A stretch of 64,000 bases of DNA, taken from positions 317,879 through 381,878 of the forward strand of contig NW_005434619.1 in the NCBI RefSeq assembly GCF_000315625.1. The letters run 5' to 3'. The DNA is from Guillardia theta CCMP2712 (lineage: Eukaryota; Cryptophyceae; Pyrenomonadales; Geminigeraceae). Below the pieces are notes generated by a model that saw only the letters and a list, made by a program, of their open reading frames with translations, had not been told where the DNA came from and ran no database searches. The position numbers and the translations under genes were made by a program. Of the stretch, positions 23,061 through 36,749 are shown in pieces (position 1 is the stretch's first letter; each line of letters opens with the position of its first letter).

Positions 23061-23764
23061 TCGGAAGCCTTTCAGGAAGGAACAGTCAGTATCGTGAAGC
23101 TAAGTTATCATGCTTGCCGTGGAATACATGGATATCTCTCTCCTCGCCTGCTGCAATCTCACACTGATTCTCCTGTATCCACTCACCCGTTTCCTTACAT
23201 ATCCTCCTCTCTTGACAATAGAAGCGATCTGTACACTAGAATCTTCCTTCAGCATCTGTGCTGTTGTCCTTCTCCTTCCCTTCCATCCTCCATTCTCCAT
23301 CCCTACCTTCCTTCATTCTCCATCCCTACCTTCCTCCGTTCCTACTCCCTCTCGTCCTCTATGCCTCCATGCTGCTGCGCCATGCCTCCCCCTACTTCTT
23401 TCTGCGCCCTACGACATCGAGTCGCATCCGGTAAGCAAGCTGCTCTTATCACCGGTCTCCTCCTAATGAAAAGGTTGCTCGAAAGGGGGTGGGGTACTCC
23501 TGCGGTACAGGATTTTCCTGTGCATGGACTGTAGGGAAGGACGACGAGGAGGGGGCGGCGGAGGCGGTTGTGACTGTAGGAGGAAGCAAAAGCTTAGCGA
23601 GAAAGACCTCTCGCTTCCTTCCTGCCCTCCCCCTCCTACCCCACCTCTTCCAATCATCTCTTGCTATCTTGTTCATTGTCGTGGAGGTCGATGTTACGGA
23701 GTTCCGTTGCTTTCCCTAGATCAAGAGACAGAGAGGACAACATGGCTGCCTTGTCCTGCACTCT

Positions 23765-24846
23765 CTATTTCATTGAATCAAACAAAACAATTTGGAAATC
23801 AATTGTTTGCGGCAAGCATGGCGATGAGTTGAAGTCACTTCTTTTCCTTAGCTGCTGCACAAATTGTTGCAGAGCAGACGAAGGGGAATCAAAGTCAGGG
23901 AGTCAGCCTTCCTCCATGAGAGTCGACAGGCTCTTACCCGAATTCGTCGATACCGGACGAGATGCTGCATGAAAGGAATCTCAACTGAAGGAGAACCATA
24001 GGAGCAAAGAAACTCACGCAGAGTAACGCCCATCTTCTCTGCCTTACTCTTCACCAACTTCTGAAAGGCCAGCGCTTCCTCTCTGCTACTGCGGCTTCCG
24101 AAGCTTGCAGGCCTTCCTTCGTCTATTTCAGACCGTCAGTCACTGTACCCAACACCTTGATGAAAACCTTGCGCCTTCGGAGATTGGACTGGAGTTCCGC
24201 TTGCTGCAGTGTTTCCCTCCACCGGCTCACCTTCCTTGTCTTCCTTCTGAATTGCTTCTTTCACATCTTTGTGACTTTCTTCATTCTCATCCTTCTGATT
24301 TTCTTCTTTTACATCCTTCGTCCCGACAGCAGTGTCCTTGTTCTCCGAGGCTCCTTCGACTTCTTTCGCCTCATTTCCTGCAGGATCCATCGAAACCTCC
24401 TCCGGCGTCGTTTTCTTCTCGCCCTCTTCCTTTGAAGTTCTGCATCAGCTAGAGTGAGCAGCGGAGCTTTCGTAAGAGCACAATGTAGCCTACTCATTCG
24501 GGACGTCCTTGTCCTTCAACTCCTCCTCTGGGCCCTGTGCTTCTTCAACCTGCAGCGCATTTAATGTCGACCTGGGACGAGGTGCACATGGGTTACAAAC
24601 CAAGTCTTCAGCTGTGGTCGAAGGCTCGCAAGAGCCCGTCTGTATCACTTCGAGCAGTCCAGAAGACGCTGCGTGAAAGGAATCGGACAGGTGAAGAGCC
24701 AATGATGAAAGATTCTGAGAGCGCTCTTTGTCTAACTTGGTCCTCTCTCTCTCTCCGTCTTCGTTGATCTTTGATCGTCTGGCAGACTGCAGCTCATAGA
24801 GTGTGTACGCCCTGAAGTCGTCATGCTTCGAGCCCTCCGCTCCCAT
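23765..24846 (-). CDS. Unknown acidic protein with a myristoylation-type N-terminus
   Basis: Starts MGAEGSKHDDFRAYTLYELQ: Gly2 and Ser6 fit the N-myristoylation consensus. The first exon ends near VPNE and joins TSKEEGEKKTTPEEVSMDP (acceptor CTGATGCAG), giving a Lys/Glu-rich stretch (KDVKEENQKDENEESHKDV). It then joins DEGRPASFGSRSSREEALAF, QKLVKSKAEKMGVTLREFLC and PFMQHLVRYRRIR, after which the last exon is uncertain: a frame QLRKRSDFNSSPCLPQTIDF ends at a TAG at 23765. No family recognised. The charged body and the predicted lipid anchor suggest a membrane-associated scaffold, which is only an inference. Transcribed in the same direction as the IQANK1-like gene, about 700 bp upstream of it. 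Confidence 0.5.
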
Positions 24847-25338
24847 TTTGAACTTCAGGATCTGAAGCGCGAAACGTTCGTGGGTGGGAGGTGGGGGAAA
24901 CGCAGAAGTGACTGCGTCCGGATGTCCGAGGGTGTCAGTGCTGCTAGGAAGACGTTGAGATGGGGAGCGCCTGCCTTGTTGTCACTGCAAGCTACTACCT
25001 GCCCCTGTTCACTTCAGCGCTTGTCAAGAGGCAGGGGTAAAGGAGAGGCCGACGAGGACGGGTCCAAACTTCCGGGGCAACCTAGTGTTGGGATTATCAG
25101 GCAAAGGTCAGACATTTCTTAAATACCGTGATAATTAAAACTGGGTATGTTGTCGACTTAAGGTCAGGCGGAAGTACATTGATTGTCACCGAGTACAGAA
25201 TGTGCGCGGCGCGGGAGGAGCAGGCAACACAAGGGGGGGGCTACTAGGAGGGAAATCATAAGTCATCCTATAAGTAAAATCAGTGAAGCCCCGACAGCGT
25301 GACACGGCCAGAGTATTCATCAGTGACTGACTGAGAGT

Positions 25339-25570
25339 AGTTATGATTTAACTCAACTTTGAGTAAAGATATAGTTATGATTTAACTCAACTTTGAGTAA
25401 AGATATAGTTATGATTTAACTCACTGACAACCGCCGGGCGACTCGGACGGCCCGGCCCGGCCCGGGCCGCTGTTCCGCTGGCCGGGCTTCCGACTCACCG
25501 TCAGCGAGGGGACTCACTGTGGGGCACCGGTGGCCAAGATGGTCAACGGCCATGCGATGCACTGACGGTA
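25339..25570. repeat. 34-bp tandem repeat joined to a GGCCCGG-rich block
   Basis: Unit AGTTATGATTTAACTCAACT plus 14 more bases is present at 25339-25372 and 25373-25406, with a partial third copy to 25421. Inside it, AACTCAACTTTGAGTAAA is the reverse complement of the TTTACTCAAAGTTRAGTT end of the dispersed 33-bp repeat. It is directly followed by CCGGCCCGGCCCGGGCCG-type sequence to about 25500. Confidence 0.85.
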
Positions 25571-25800
25571 GCAACCGATGGGGAGGAGGAAGCGAGAAAG
25601 AGAGCAGAAGGGAGCAGAGCCGTGAGCGACTATGCTGAGATGAGAAGAAACTTGCGTGTCGGATGGACGAGAAAAGGACCATGGAAGGAGTCACGTCACC
25701 ATGATGACTAGGCCGGGCTGTACATTGACCATGAACCCCTCACATCTCACAGGCATCGACACGTGATAGCAACCGAAATAACGATCAAGGTAGTCAAGAG

Positions 25801-29406
<3,606 letters not shown>

Positions 29407-29513
29407 GGGAATCAAGTATCAGTACGATGAACATCTAAGAGACCAGGACAAGTTCATGTCATGTCAGGTATTCACACGTGTGTTTAATAGCTCGAGGACC
29501 CGGGGCCCGACCT

Positions 29514-30395
29514 TCAGTCTCGAGCAGCCTTGCCGATCTCACCAGCAGGGTGGCAGCGACTGAAGTCCTTCTTGGAGAATCGCTTCCTCTTGGAGAGAAC
29601 AACAGCTAACGCGTCGCCCACTGACATCATCACTATGGCACTTGCGGTAGGTGCCAGTCTGCTCGGGTAGTCAGAGGAGCATCCAAGTAGCAACATACGT
29701 CACCCGTTATGGTCCAACTCCTTGTGCTTGCCGATGGGTATGCAGAGCGAGCACAGGCTGCTCAGCGTCGAAGTCTCGGAGGAGCAGACGGCGATGGTCT
29801 TGACTCGCATCTCCTTGAGCGATCGAGCGACGTCGAGCACCTCTTGCGTCTCTCCACTGTTGGACAGCAGGAGCACAACATCTCCTCCTCGCACCACCCC
29901 CAGGTCGCCATGCAGAGCTTCAGTCGCGTGCATGAAGAGGGCCGAGGTCCCCGTGGACGAAAATGTCGCTGCGATCTTTCGCCCGAGATGACCGGACTTG
30001 CCGATTCCCACAACAATTACACGGGAGTTGGCATCAAGCCTCTCCAGCATCGACACAGCATCGTCAAAGGACGCGTCTACCTTGTCCGCCAGCCTCATCA
30101 GCGCCTCTGCCTCCTCCTGGATCACTCTCCTTGCCAGACTGTGCGGGGACGTCTTCTCAAGCTCACATGCCGGCCTGACCTCCTCTATCTTGGAGATCAA
30201 GAACTCTTTGTTCCCGTCCAAGTTGGTCGCTCCCTCCCCCAGACTCCCCTTGCAGTGTCGCCGACCCAACGACTCCGTTGAGCTGAACCCGCGGCACCTC
30301 CCGCTGCCCGCAACCTTCTGCGCAACCTTCTGACTACCCAAGAGGAGCCCCGAAGTCTTTCTACACAGCATCAGGCATCTCTTAAGACTCGCCAT
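29514..30395 (-). CDS. kdsD: Arabinose-5-phosphate isomerase, SIS domain only
   Basis: Exon 29704-30395 plus exon 29514-29658 (45-nt intron) join to 278 residues. The SIS fold is clear: VIVVGIGKSGHLGRKIAATF, SSTGTSALFMHATEALHGDL, VLLLSNSGETQEV, then across the intron HNGLAPTASAIVMMSVGDAL and the closing FSKKDFSRCHPAGEIGK. These are the KdsD/KpsF signatures (conversion of ribulose-5-P to arabinose-5-P, first step to KDO). Bacterial KdsD carries two CBS domains after the SIS domain; here the protein stops at GKAARD, so CBS is absent. The N-terminus MASLKRCLMLCRKTSGLLLG...GFSST is basic and Ser-rich, more like a mitochondrial presequence than a signal peptide. Convergent with the Sfi1-like gene (108 bp between stops). 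Confidence 0.88.
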
Positions 30396-31173
30396 CGCTT
30401 CAACTAAGTGCTCAGCTCCTACTGCATTGTGTTGACTTCGCCTCGGCCGGGTGGTTGAGCACGAAGAGAGCAGGTATCAAGTGCAAGTTCTGGTGTACAC
30501 GGTCTCTGCAGCTCAACCCGAGATACGAGAGAGAAAGATCTGCAGAACCAATGGAAATCAACATTAGGAAAAGGTTCAACAAGAGGGGTTATGGAGAATA
30601 CTGAGTGAATAGTCTGGGATATGAGACTCATTACGTCTGCTTCTTCAACTAGAACGAAGTTGGCTAGCAAGCATAATTCCCTTCGAGATAGTTCGACCCC
30701 TACCATGTGTCAAATGTTCATGTTCTTTCTCACACATCTTCTAAAAATCTTCGTATCCTTCTCTCGTCTTTCACTTATAAGGAATCCATATTCCGTTCTT
30801 GCATTATCAGCAGAACCAAGCTGCAGATTATTTGTTCTCGGCCTCTTCTCTTCTTTCCATCATTCTCCTCCTTCCTTTTTTCCCTTCTGAATTCTTTCAC
30901 CCCTCCTGCCATACCCTCCTTCTCTTTCCACTCATCTATCTAGGATTCAACGCCAATTTCCATCTTCACCTTCAACCTTCGCCATCTCTCCGCTTCTTAT
31001 ATCTTTTCCCTCTTCCTCCTCTTGATCTCTTTATGCTTTTGAACCTGTCCACGCACCTATCCCTGCTCTTGCTCCTGCCCCAGCTCCTGCCCCTGGCCCT
31101 GCCAATGTCCCTTTCCCTACTCGTTCCTTCTCTCTCTCTCTCCCTCCCTCCCTCCCTCCCTCCTACCCTGCCT

Positions 31174-31242
<69 letters not shown>

Positions 31243-32250
31243 CCTCCCTCGATCCCTGCCTCCCTCGATCTCTCACTAGCTCACTCGCTCGCTACCAAGC
31301 CGTGCACAATACACAGAAGAGGGAGGAGNNNNNNNNNNNNNNNNNNNNNNNNNNNNNNNNNNNNNNNNNNNNNNNNNNNNNNNNNNNNNNNNNNNNNNNN
31401 NNNNNNNNNNNNNNNNNNNNNNNNNNNNCTCTTCTTCCCCCCACCATCCTCGTCTCCTTGTCTCCCTCCCTCCCTCCCTCTACTTCCCCCCACCATCCTC
31501 GTCTCCTTGTCTCCCTTCCTCCCTCCATCTCCTCTTCCCCATCCCCGTCGCACTCGCTCGCTCGCCCGGGGACCATAACATGCCCGATGCCTGCAAGCGT
31601 CTCGGGACCCCTACCCCCTCTCCCCTCCCTGTCTACCCACCTCGTCTATACCACCCACCCGTTCTTCTCTATTTGACTACCCCTGGTATTCCCATCTCTT
31701 CGGCTACCTGAGTGGTCCCCACGTGGAAAAGCGATTAGCTAATTCTCAATCCCCTCGAAGCACATCGTCAAGAACCCCCACTTTCGTCAAGAAACTTCCC
31801 TAATTCAGGGGTGGGGTACTCCTTTGACAGTTATGATGAGTAACGTATTCCGTAACGTTCAGCAACGAGGGCGCCATGCTTGAGAGGGACAGCGCTGGTA
31901 AGAATTGCGGGAGGAGGTGGGGAAGGGAAGGAGGAGAGGAGGAGAGAAGGAGAGGAGGATCATTGCATATACTTGTGGATGTACGGGATGTTGTGGTGGA
32001 GCATTCCGGTGAAGATGATAAGAGCGAATCTGAGCTAGAAGGTACTCGAGACGCAATGAGCGCGAGGAAGTCGAGTGGCAGGCGAAGTAAGGAGAGCTGG
32101 AAATGTTTATGAGGTGATAGGTGGAGTTTCTGATGATGGTGGTTCGATCTGGCCTGGTTCAAAGCCCAGAGGAGTGTTGATATGACATGCTGCCTCCAAG
32201 AAGGCACCAAGGGACAGTGAACTGTGCGAGCTCAGAGTGCATGCGACATC
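30396..32250. other. Non-coding, pyrimidine-rich spacer with an assembly gap
   Basis: From about 30840 the + strand is nearly all C/T, with (CTGC)n-type repeats at 31165-31240 and (CCCT)n around 31140. N run 31329-31428 (exactly 100, so probably of unknown true size). Flanks of the gap share the phrase CTTCCCCCCACCATCCTCGT (31432 and 31483), suggesting a tandem repeat collapsed by assembly. No gene seen. Confidence 0.7.
31329..31428. other. Assembly gap (100 N)
   Basis: A run of exactly 100 N inside simple-sequence DNA. Confidence 0.99.
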
Positions 32251-33750
32251 ATGCATACAGACAGGGTTTTCGTGCGAGCTGAACATCTCACGCCTCCATG
32301 TACAGGCCCTCACGACGACTACTCCAACTGGAAGAAGCGTCCCCACGACGATGACGACTACAGCCCTTACGATGATCATGGATACCACGGAGTCGCAGCG
32401 AAGCGGGCGCATGTGGACGGGGACAGGCCCTATGCGATCAAGGTGCTGCATGTCTTGTGTGTGCTCAAGGTTGTGATGATTGAGCCAGTTCCTCGCGAGC
32501 AATAAGGATGCAGGAACTCTGATCGGCAGGGGCGGGAATACCATCTCTTCTCTCCAGCAGAGGACGGGAGCGAGGATCAGAGTCTCAAACGGGAACGAGT
32601 ACTATCCAGGCACACAGAATCGCATTGTTCTCTTGACAGGTCAACTATCAAACATCATGGGGGCACTGGAAGGCTCTCTGCGTGAAATTTATGGCGATTT
32701 CAGCGGTCACTCGGCTCCTTCCCCTCCTGGGGATGACAGGGACAGCAACGGCATCATGTTGACACTCGCTGTCCCTGAAATCTCTTGTGGGCTGTTAATA
32801 GGACGTGGCGGGGAGAACATTAGGGTGATGGTGGAGGAGAGCGGCTGCAAGATACAGCTTACAAACAAGGACCACTTAGTTCCAGGGATCACGGAGAGGC
32901 TTGTCCTGGTGGTGGGGCAAATAGATCGAGTGCTCAAGGCAGTGGAATTGATTTTGTACAAGATGTGGGAGGATCCAAAGTGCAGGTATGACAATCCCAC
33001 GACCCAGTACAACTCGAAGCCGCTGGCCAGCGACCTGACCAAGGCTGTGCGAAACCTTCAAGGGTCCTCCATGCAGCCGGAGCGATCGTCGTATGGCAAC
33101 TCAAGTAGCTGGGACTCGTACGGGAGGGACTCGTACAGCAGAGATTCTTATAGCAGGGACTCTTACAACCCATCGTACTCCCCGAGGGAATCGGATCCTC
33201 CCGTCGATAGGTACTCCAACTCTCAGTACGACATCTACAGCAACGCGTACGTTCCATCGGGAGGAGGAGGAGGAGGAGGAGGAGGAGGAGGAGGAGGAGG
33301 AGGAGGAGGAGGAGGAGGAGGAGGAGGATCAGGTATGGAGGACATTCCTTCACTGAGGGTCAAGCTGACCATGCTGGTATAGGATCTAGCGGAAGGTCTT
33401 CATCGACTGTCACGTAATATACTGATGCTGTTAGGATGTGTGCAATACTCACGTTATCTTGTCTCTGCAGATATACGGTACATGTGCCGGACAACCTGGT
33501 CCCGGCTATCCTTGGACGGGGAGGACAGATCATCAAGGAGATGATGGAAGTGAGCGGGGCAACGATCAAAGTGAGCCAGAAAGGAGATTTTGTCCCAGGA
33601 ACGAATAACAGGATCATATCTATCATAGGTGAATTAACTCCATGCCTCTGCACTAATGGAGCACGTTGCTGAGCGTGTGCCTTGGCAGGGGACCAGAACG
33701 CTGCATCTTACGCCCATCAGCTGGTCAGTGCAAGAATCCCGCAGTTCTAG
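32251..33750 (+). CDS. Three-KH-domain RNA-binding protein (PCBP/NOVA type)
   Basis: First exon reads GPHDDYSNWKKRPHDDDDYS...AKRAHVDGDRPYAIK and splices (32443-32488) to FLASNKDAGTLIGRGG. KH1 has the loop IGRGGNTISSLQ and GARIRVSNGNEYYPGT. KH2 has ISCGLLIGRGGENIRVM and GCKIQLTNKDHLVPGITER. A Ser/Tyr/Asp-rich linker (SYGRDSYSRDSYSRDSYNP) and a poly-Gly run of about 25 from a GGA array follow. KH3 is YTVHVPDNLVPAILGRGGQI and GATIKVSQKGDFVPGTNNR, and the last exon GDQNAASYAHQLVSARIPQF ends at 33750. All three GxxG loops are GRGG. The join between SLRVKLTML (near 33380) and KH3 (33470) does not close in phase with a GT donor, so an unusual splice or a base error lies there. Start codon tentative. 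Likely regulates mRNA splicing, stability or translation. Confidence 0.82.
33260..33329. repeat. (GGA)n run, coding poly-Gly
   Basis: Around 23 GGA triplets inside the KH gene, read as glycine. Many other GGA/TCC runs in this window are intronic; this one is in an exon. Confidence 0.9.
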
Positions 33751-33868
33751 TGACAGAGAGGTATGAAATGTTGAGCAAGGGTGAAGCTGGTGAGGTCTTG
33801 GAGACAAGATTTTGCCTTCGTCCCTCCTCGTCCAGCTCTTCTCCAGGAGATGGTTGAGTAAAAGCTGA

Positions 33869-36442
33869 CTAATTGATAATCCCTTGCGGTGGACGCGCCC
33901 ACGGCCGGTCGAGAGAGACAAAAGGCCGAGGACCTTGTATGGCGTCAAGACACTCAAATGATCGTCAGTGAGACCTTTGGACGCAGACATGAGCATGTAA
34001 GCGAGGCCTGAGGAGACGGTGAGATCGCGTGAGGGGGGGGGAGAGGGACGGGGAGGAGCAGAGGAGCAGAGAAGAGGGAAGGGGAGGAGCAGAGGAGCAG
34101 ACAAGAGGGAAGGGGAGGAGCAGAGGAGCAGAGAGGAGGGAAGGGGAGAGCGGGGAGGGCAAAAGAGGAGACATGGGACATTGGATGGCAACTTACGAGA
34201 GATAGCAGAATCCAATCGTCCGATGAAGTAGTCGCACTGCAACTCACTCATTCTTGCTGCTCACATGATCTCTGGCGCACCTGAGACAAGGTGTCGATCT
34301 CTGCAATGGCGTGTAGGGCGGTAGCGCTGCCGTCAAGCTCTCCCCGCTCGATCCCTGCGCATGCGTCAGCGGAGGATTGTGCAGAGTTTGTCTCGCACTT
34401 CTTTCCACCCACATGTCATACTGAGACTCGGCAGGATTGTGTTCAGGAGCCTGAGAAAGTGTCACCTAGCAACTAGACCCGCATCGAACTTGACCTGCGA
34501 TGCTCCGACGTCGTAAATTTTCCTGTCAATCTGCGACAAACATTGCTCATGCTCAAGTCAGTGTCAGGCAGGCAGGAGAACCGGCAGAGAGAAGCATTCA
34601 AAGTCTTGTAACGCATGGCACTTTTCCACCGTTTCGACATCATCAGTAGCAAGGAAGATGTTGGACACCTGGAAAACACATTTGAAACGAGCAATCAACA
34701 AGATTTGCTTCTACCCCATACAACTCTTTCATCGCTCTCGCTTCCCTCAGGAAGTTCTCGAAATGCGGCATCCATCTGCAATGAAATGGTCACCAGGAGA
34801 TTCTCACAGGCAAGCTCGCCTTGCTGCCATGAAGGAGTCGCCTCGCCGAACATGTATGCCGATGATCGGATGTTTCATGTTCATTCCCGACCTGTCCGAT
34901 CCTGTGATATGATTCCTCGTATGAGATCGGCTACCTTAGAGACTCTATGTACTGCCCTGTTCCAGAAAGTAGGGAAATGAGGGATGTTCAGTGTAAAGCT
35001 CAGCAACGGAGAACAGGTACTGGTGCGGTCGTTGAAACGCCAGATGAAACTTAGAGCATGCGACTGAGAAACAACGTCTATGAAATCATGAACCTGATGC
35101 AAGAGACGTCACCTGGAGCCAGAATGATCCCTTGTGAGCGTATTTCGGTGTCGAGAAGTCATGCATAATTCCATCAACACCTGACCACGTGCCTTCACGC
35201 TCAGCCGCGAGCATTGCAGGCTTGTTCTGAACGAGGACGATGGTCAAAAATCGAAAGTCTGCGCGTTCATGGAGCTCACATCGTCGTCAACAACTCTGAA
35301 GGAGACGTTTGTGACTCTGAGAAAGTAGCAGGACAAGCTCCTGTCATCTCCACAGAACTTGGAGGAAGTCCAAGTCGCCATGCTCCCGTTAGGTGCAGTG
35401 AAGATTCCTCCTGCACTCATTTCAGCATCAAGACTGACTTTTTCTCTTCAACAACAAGACAGGACCTGTCGCAAAGGCTTTCGCAAGATTGTGAGCTGCA
35501 TACACCATCTAACTACTCGTCATGGTCGACATGAGCAACTCACGAGCAAGTGTACTCACGGTCACTCCGAAGCCTGACATCGGGGAAGCAGACGGTCGTA
35601 CGTCCCACGGATCAGCATGCTGGGGGAATTGAGACTCAAACATGTCCTTGTAGACCTCAGCGGATTCCTCCTGCACTTTAGCTACACTCTGAGCCAGGAC
35701 TTGCTCGTCAGGAAGGTATCTTGTATCTGTACAGAGATCTGTACACTGAATTTTGCCCTTGCCCTCCTCTCTCGTGGAATAATGCCATACTCCACAGACC
35801 GAGGACGCATGGCACCCATCGACGCTCTCGACCTCCGACGGTGAAATTATGTGTCTGCACAGGAAGGTCAACCCGCCGCTTCTTCAGCACCCTGGACTAC
35901 CTTGCTACATAATCCTGATACTCCAAGAGCTCGATCTGTGTCAACGGCACTGAAGTGCTCGTATCAACGTGAGAGAGGCTGTTGGCTGAGGCCTGTCGTC
36001 GACCGTCTAGAATCTCTAAGAGGTCAACGTCAACGTCAGAGTGCTTCACTATGAAGGCGCTTTCTCCGACGACCGGCCCGCAAGTTTCCTCTGCGCCACT
36101 GCACAGTGTGACGGTGATCTTGTGATGGCCGGCAGCGACATTCTCAATCGGAACGTCACACGGATAATCTTCACACAAGTGCAAACGAGCTCCGTCGAGA
36201 TGGACTTGGACCCTTGTCTCTTGACTCCAGTGCATGTACCGGCGAATGGACGCTGTAAGATTCAACGCTGACGCATCCTGAGGTCGGATCACGAGCACGT
36301 CCCGAGATGCTTCAAAGAATGCATTCTTGGACAGGATGAGAACCTTGGCCTCGGAGTGCCCAGAGGGCGAGACTGGGTTCAGAACTTGAAGGAATATGCC
36401 GACTGCGAGGTAAACGAACACGGAGGGTCTACGCTGCATCAT
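33869..36442 (-). CDS. Fucosyltransferase-like glycosyltransferase, type II membrane or secretory
   Basis: The start MMQRRPSVFVYLAVGIFLQV is a signal peptide or signal anchor, and a lumenal domain of unknown type follows (RVQVHLDGARLHLCEDYPCD). Later exons give WHYSTREEGKGKIQCTDLCT, MSGFGVTVSTLARELL, MLAAEREGTWSGVDGIMHDF, FIWRFNDRTST, then IIGIHVRRGDSFMAARRACL, MPHFENFLREARAMKELYG, VSNIFLATDDVETVEKC, LDGSATALHAIAEIDTLSQ, CDYFIGRLDSAISR and the end PRPFVSLDRPWARPPQGIIN (stop at 33869). HxRRGD, the FLATDD strand and the final D..IG..S.isR block are the nucleotide-sugar core shared by alpha-1,6-fucosyltransferase (GT23) and its relatives; GT23 itself is only the best guess. Two joins (about 33965 and 34900) do not resolve in phase with normal-sized introns. 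Confidence 0.68.
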
Positions 36443-36749
36443 GGAGGAAGAAGAGAGCTTCCACTAGACAAGAGCTCCTCAGCAACCTCCCTTACCTGCT
36501 TCTGTCCTCGCCTCCTCTTCACGCATGTTTCCCCCTTCCCCCCTCCCTCTCCCTCTTGCTCCTAGAGTATTTGCCATGACGCAGCCATCTCAAGTTTGTG
36601 GTATCGCCTTGACCGTTTTAAACCGTTTCATGTACTCCGTGTCAAACATTCGGAACCAGGCAAGCACTTCATTGCTTTCTTTGCTCAGTAATACACTACT
36701 CTTTCAGTAAACAACACATCAGCAACCGCTTTCAGTACAGTTATCCTCT

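Noticed and set aside
23449-23832. Frames on both strands between 23.4 and 23.8 kb
   Set aside because: Low-complexity composition, no splice-consistent link to neighbours and no recognisable domain.
25340-25421. CRISPR array
   Set aside because: Two and a half contiguous 34-bp units with no spacers; a plain tandem repeat related to the dispersed 33-bp element.
31141-31260. CRISPR-like or coding repeat in the CTGC/CCCT region
   Set aside because: Simple 4-bp slippage repeats without unique spacers, in a eukaryotic spacer.
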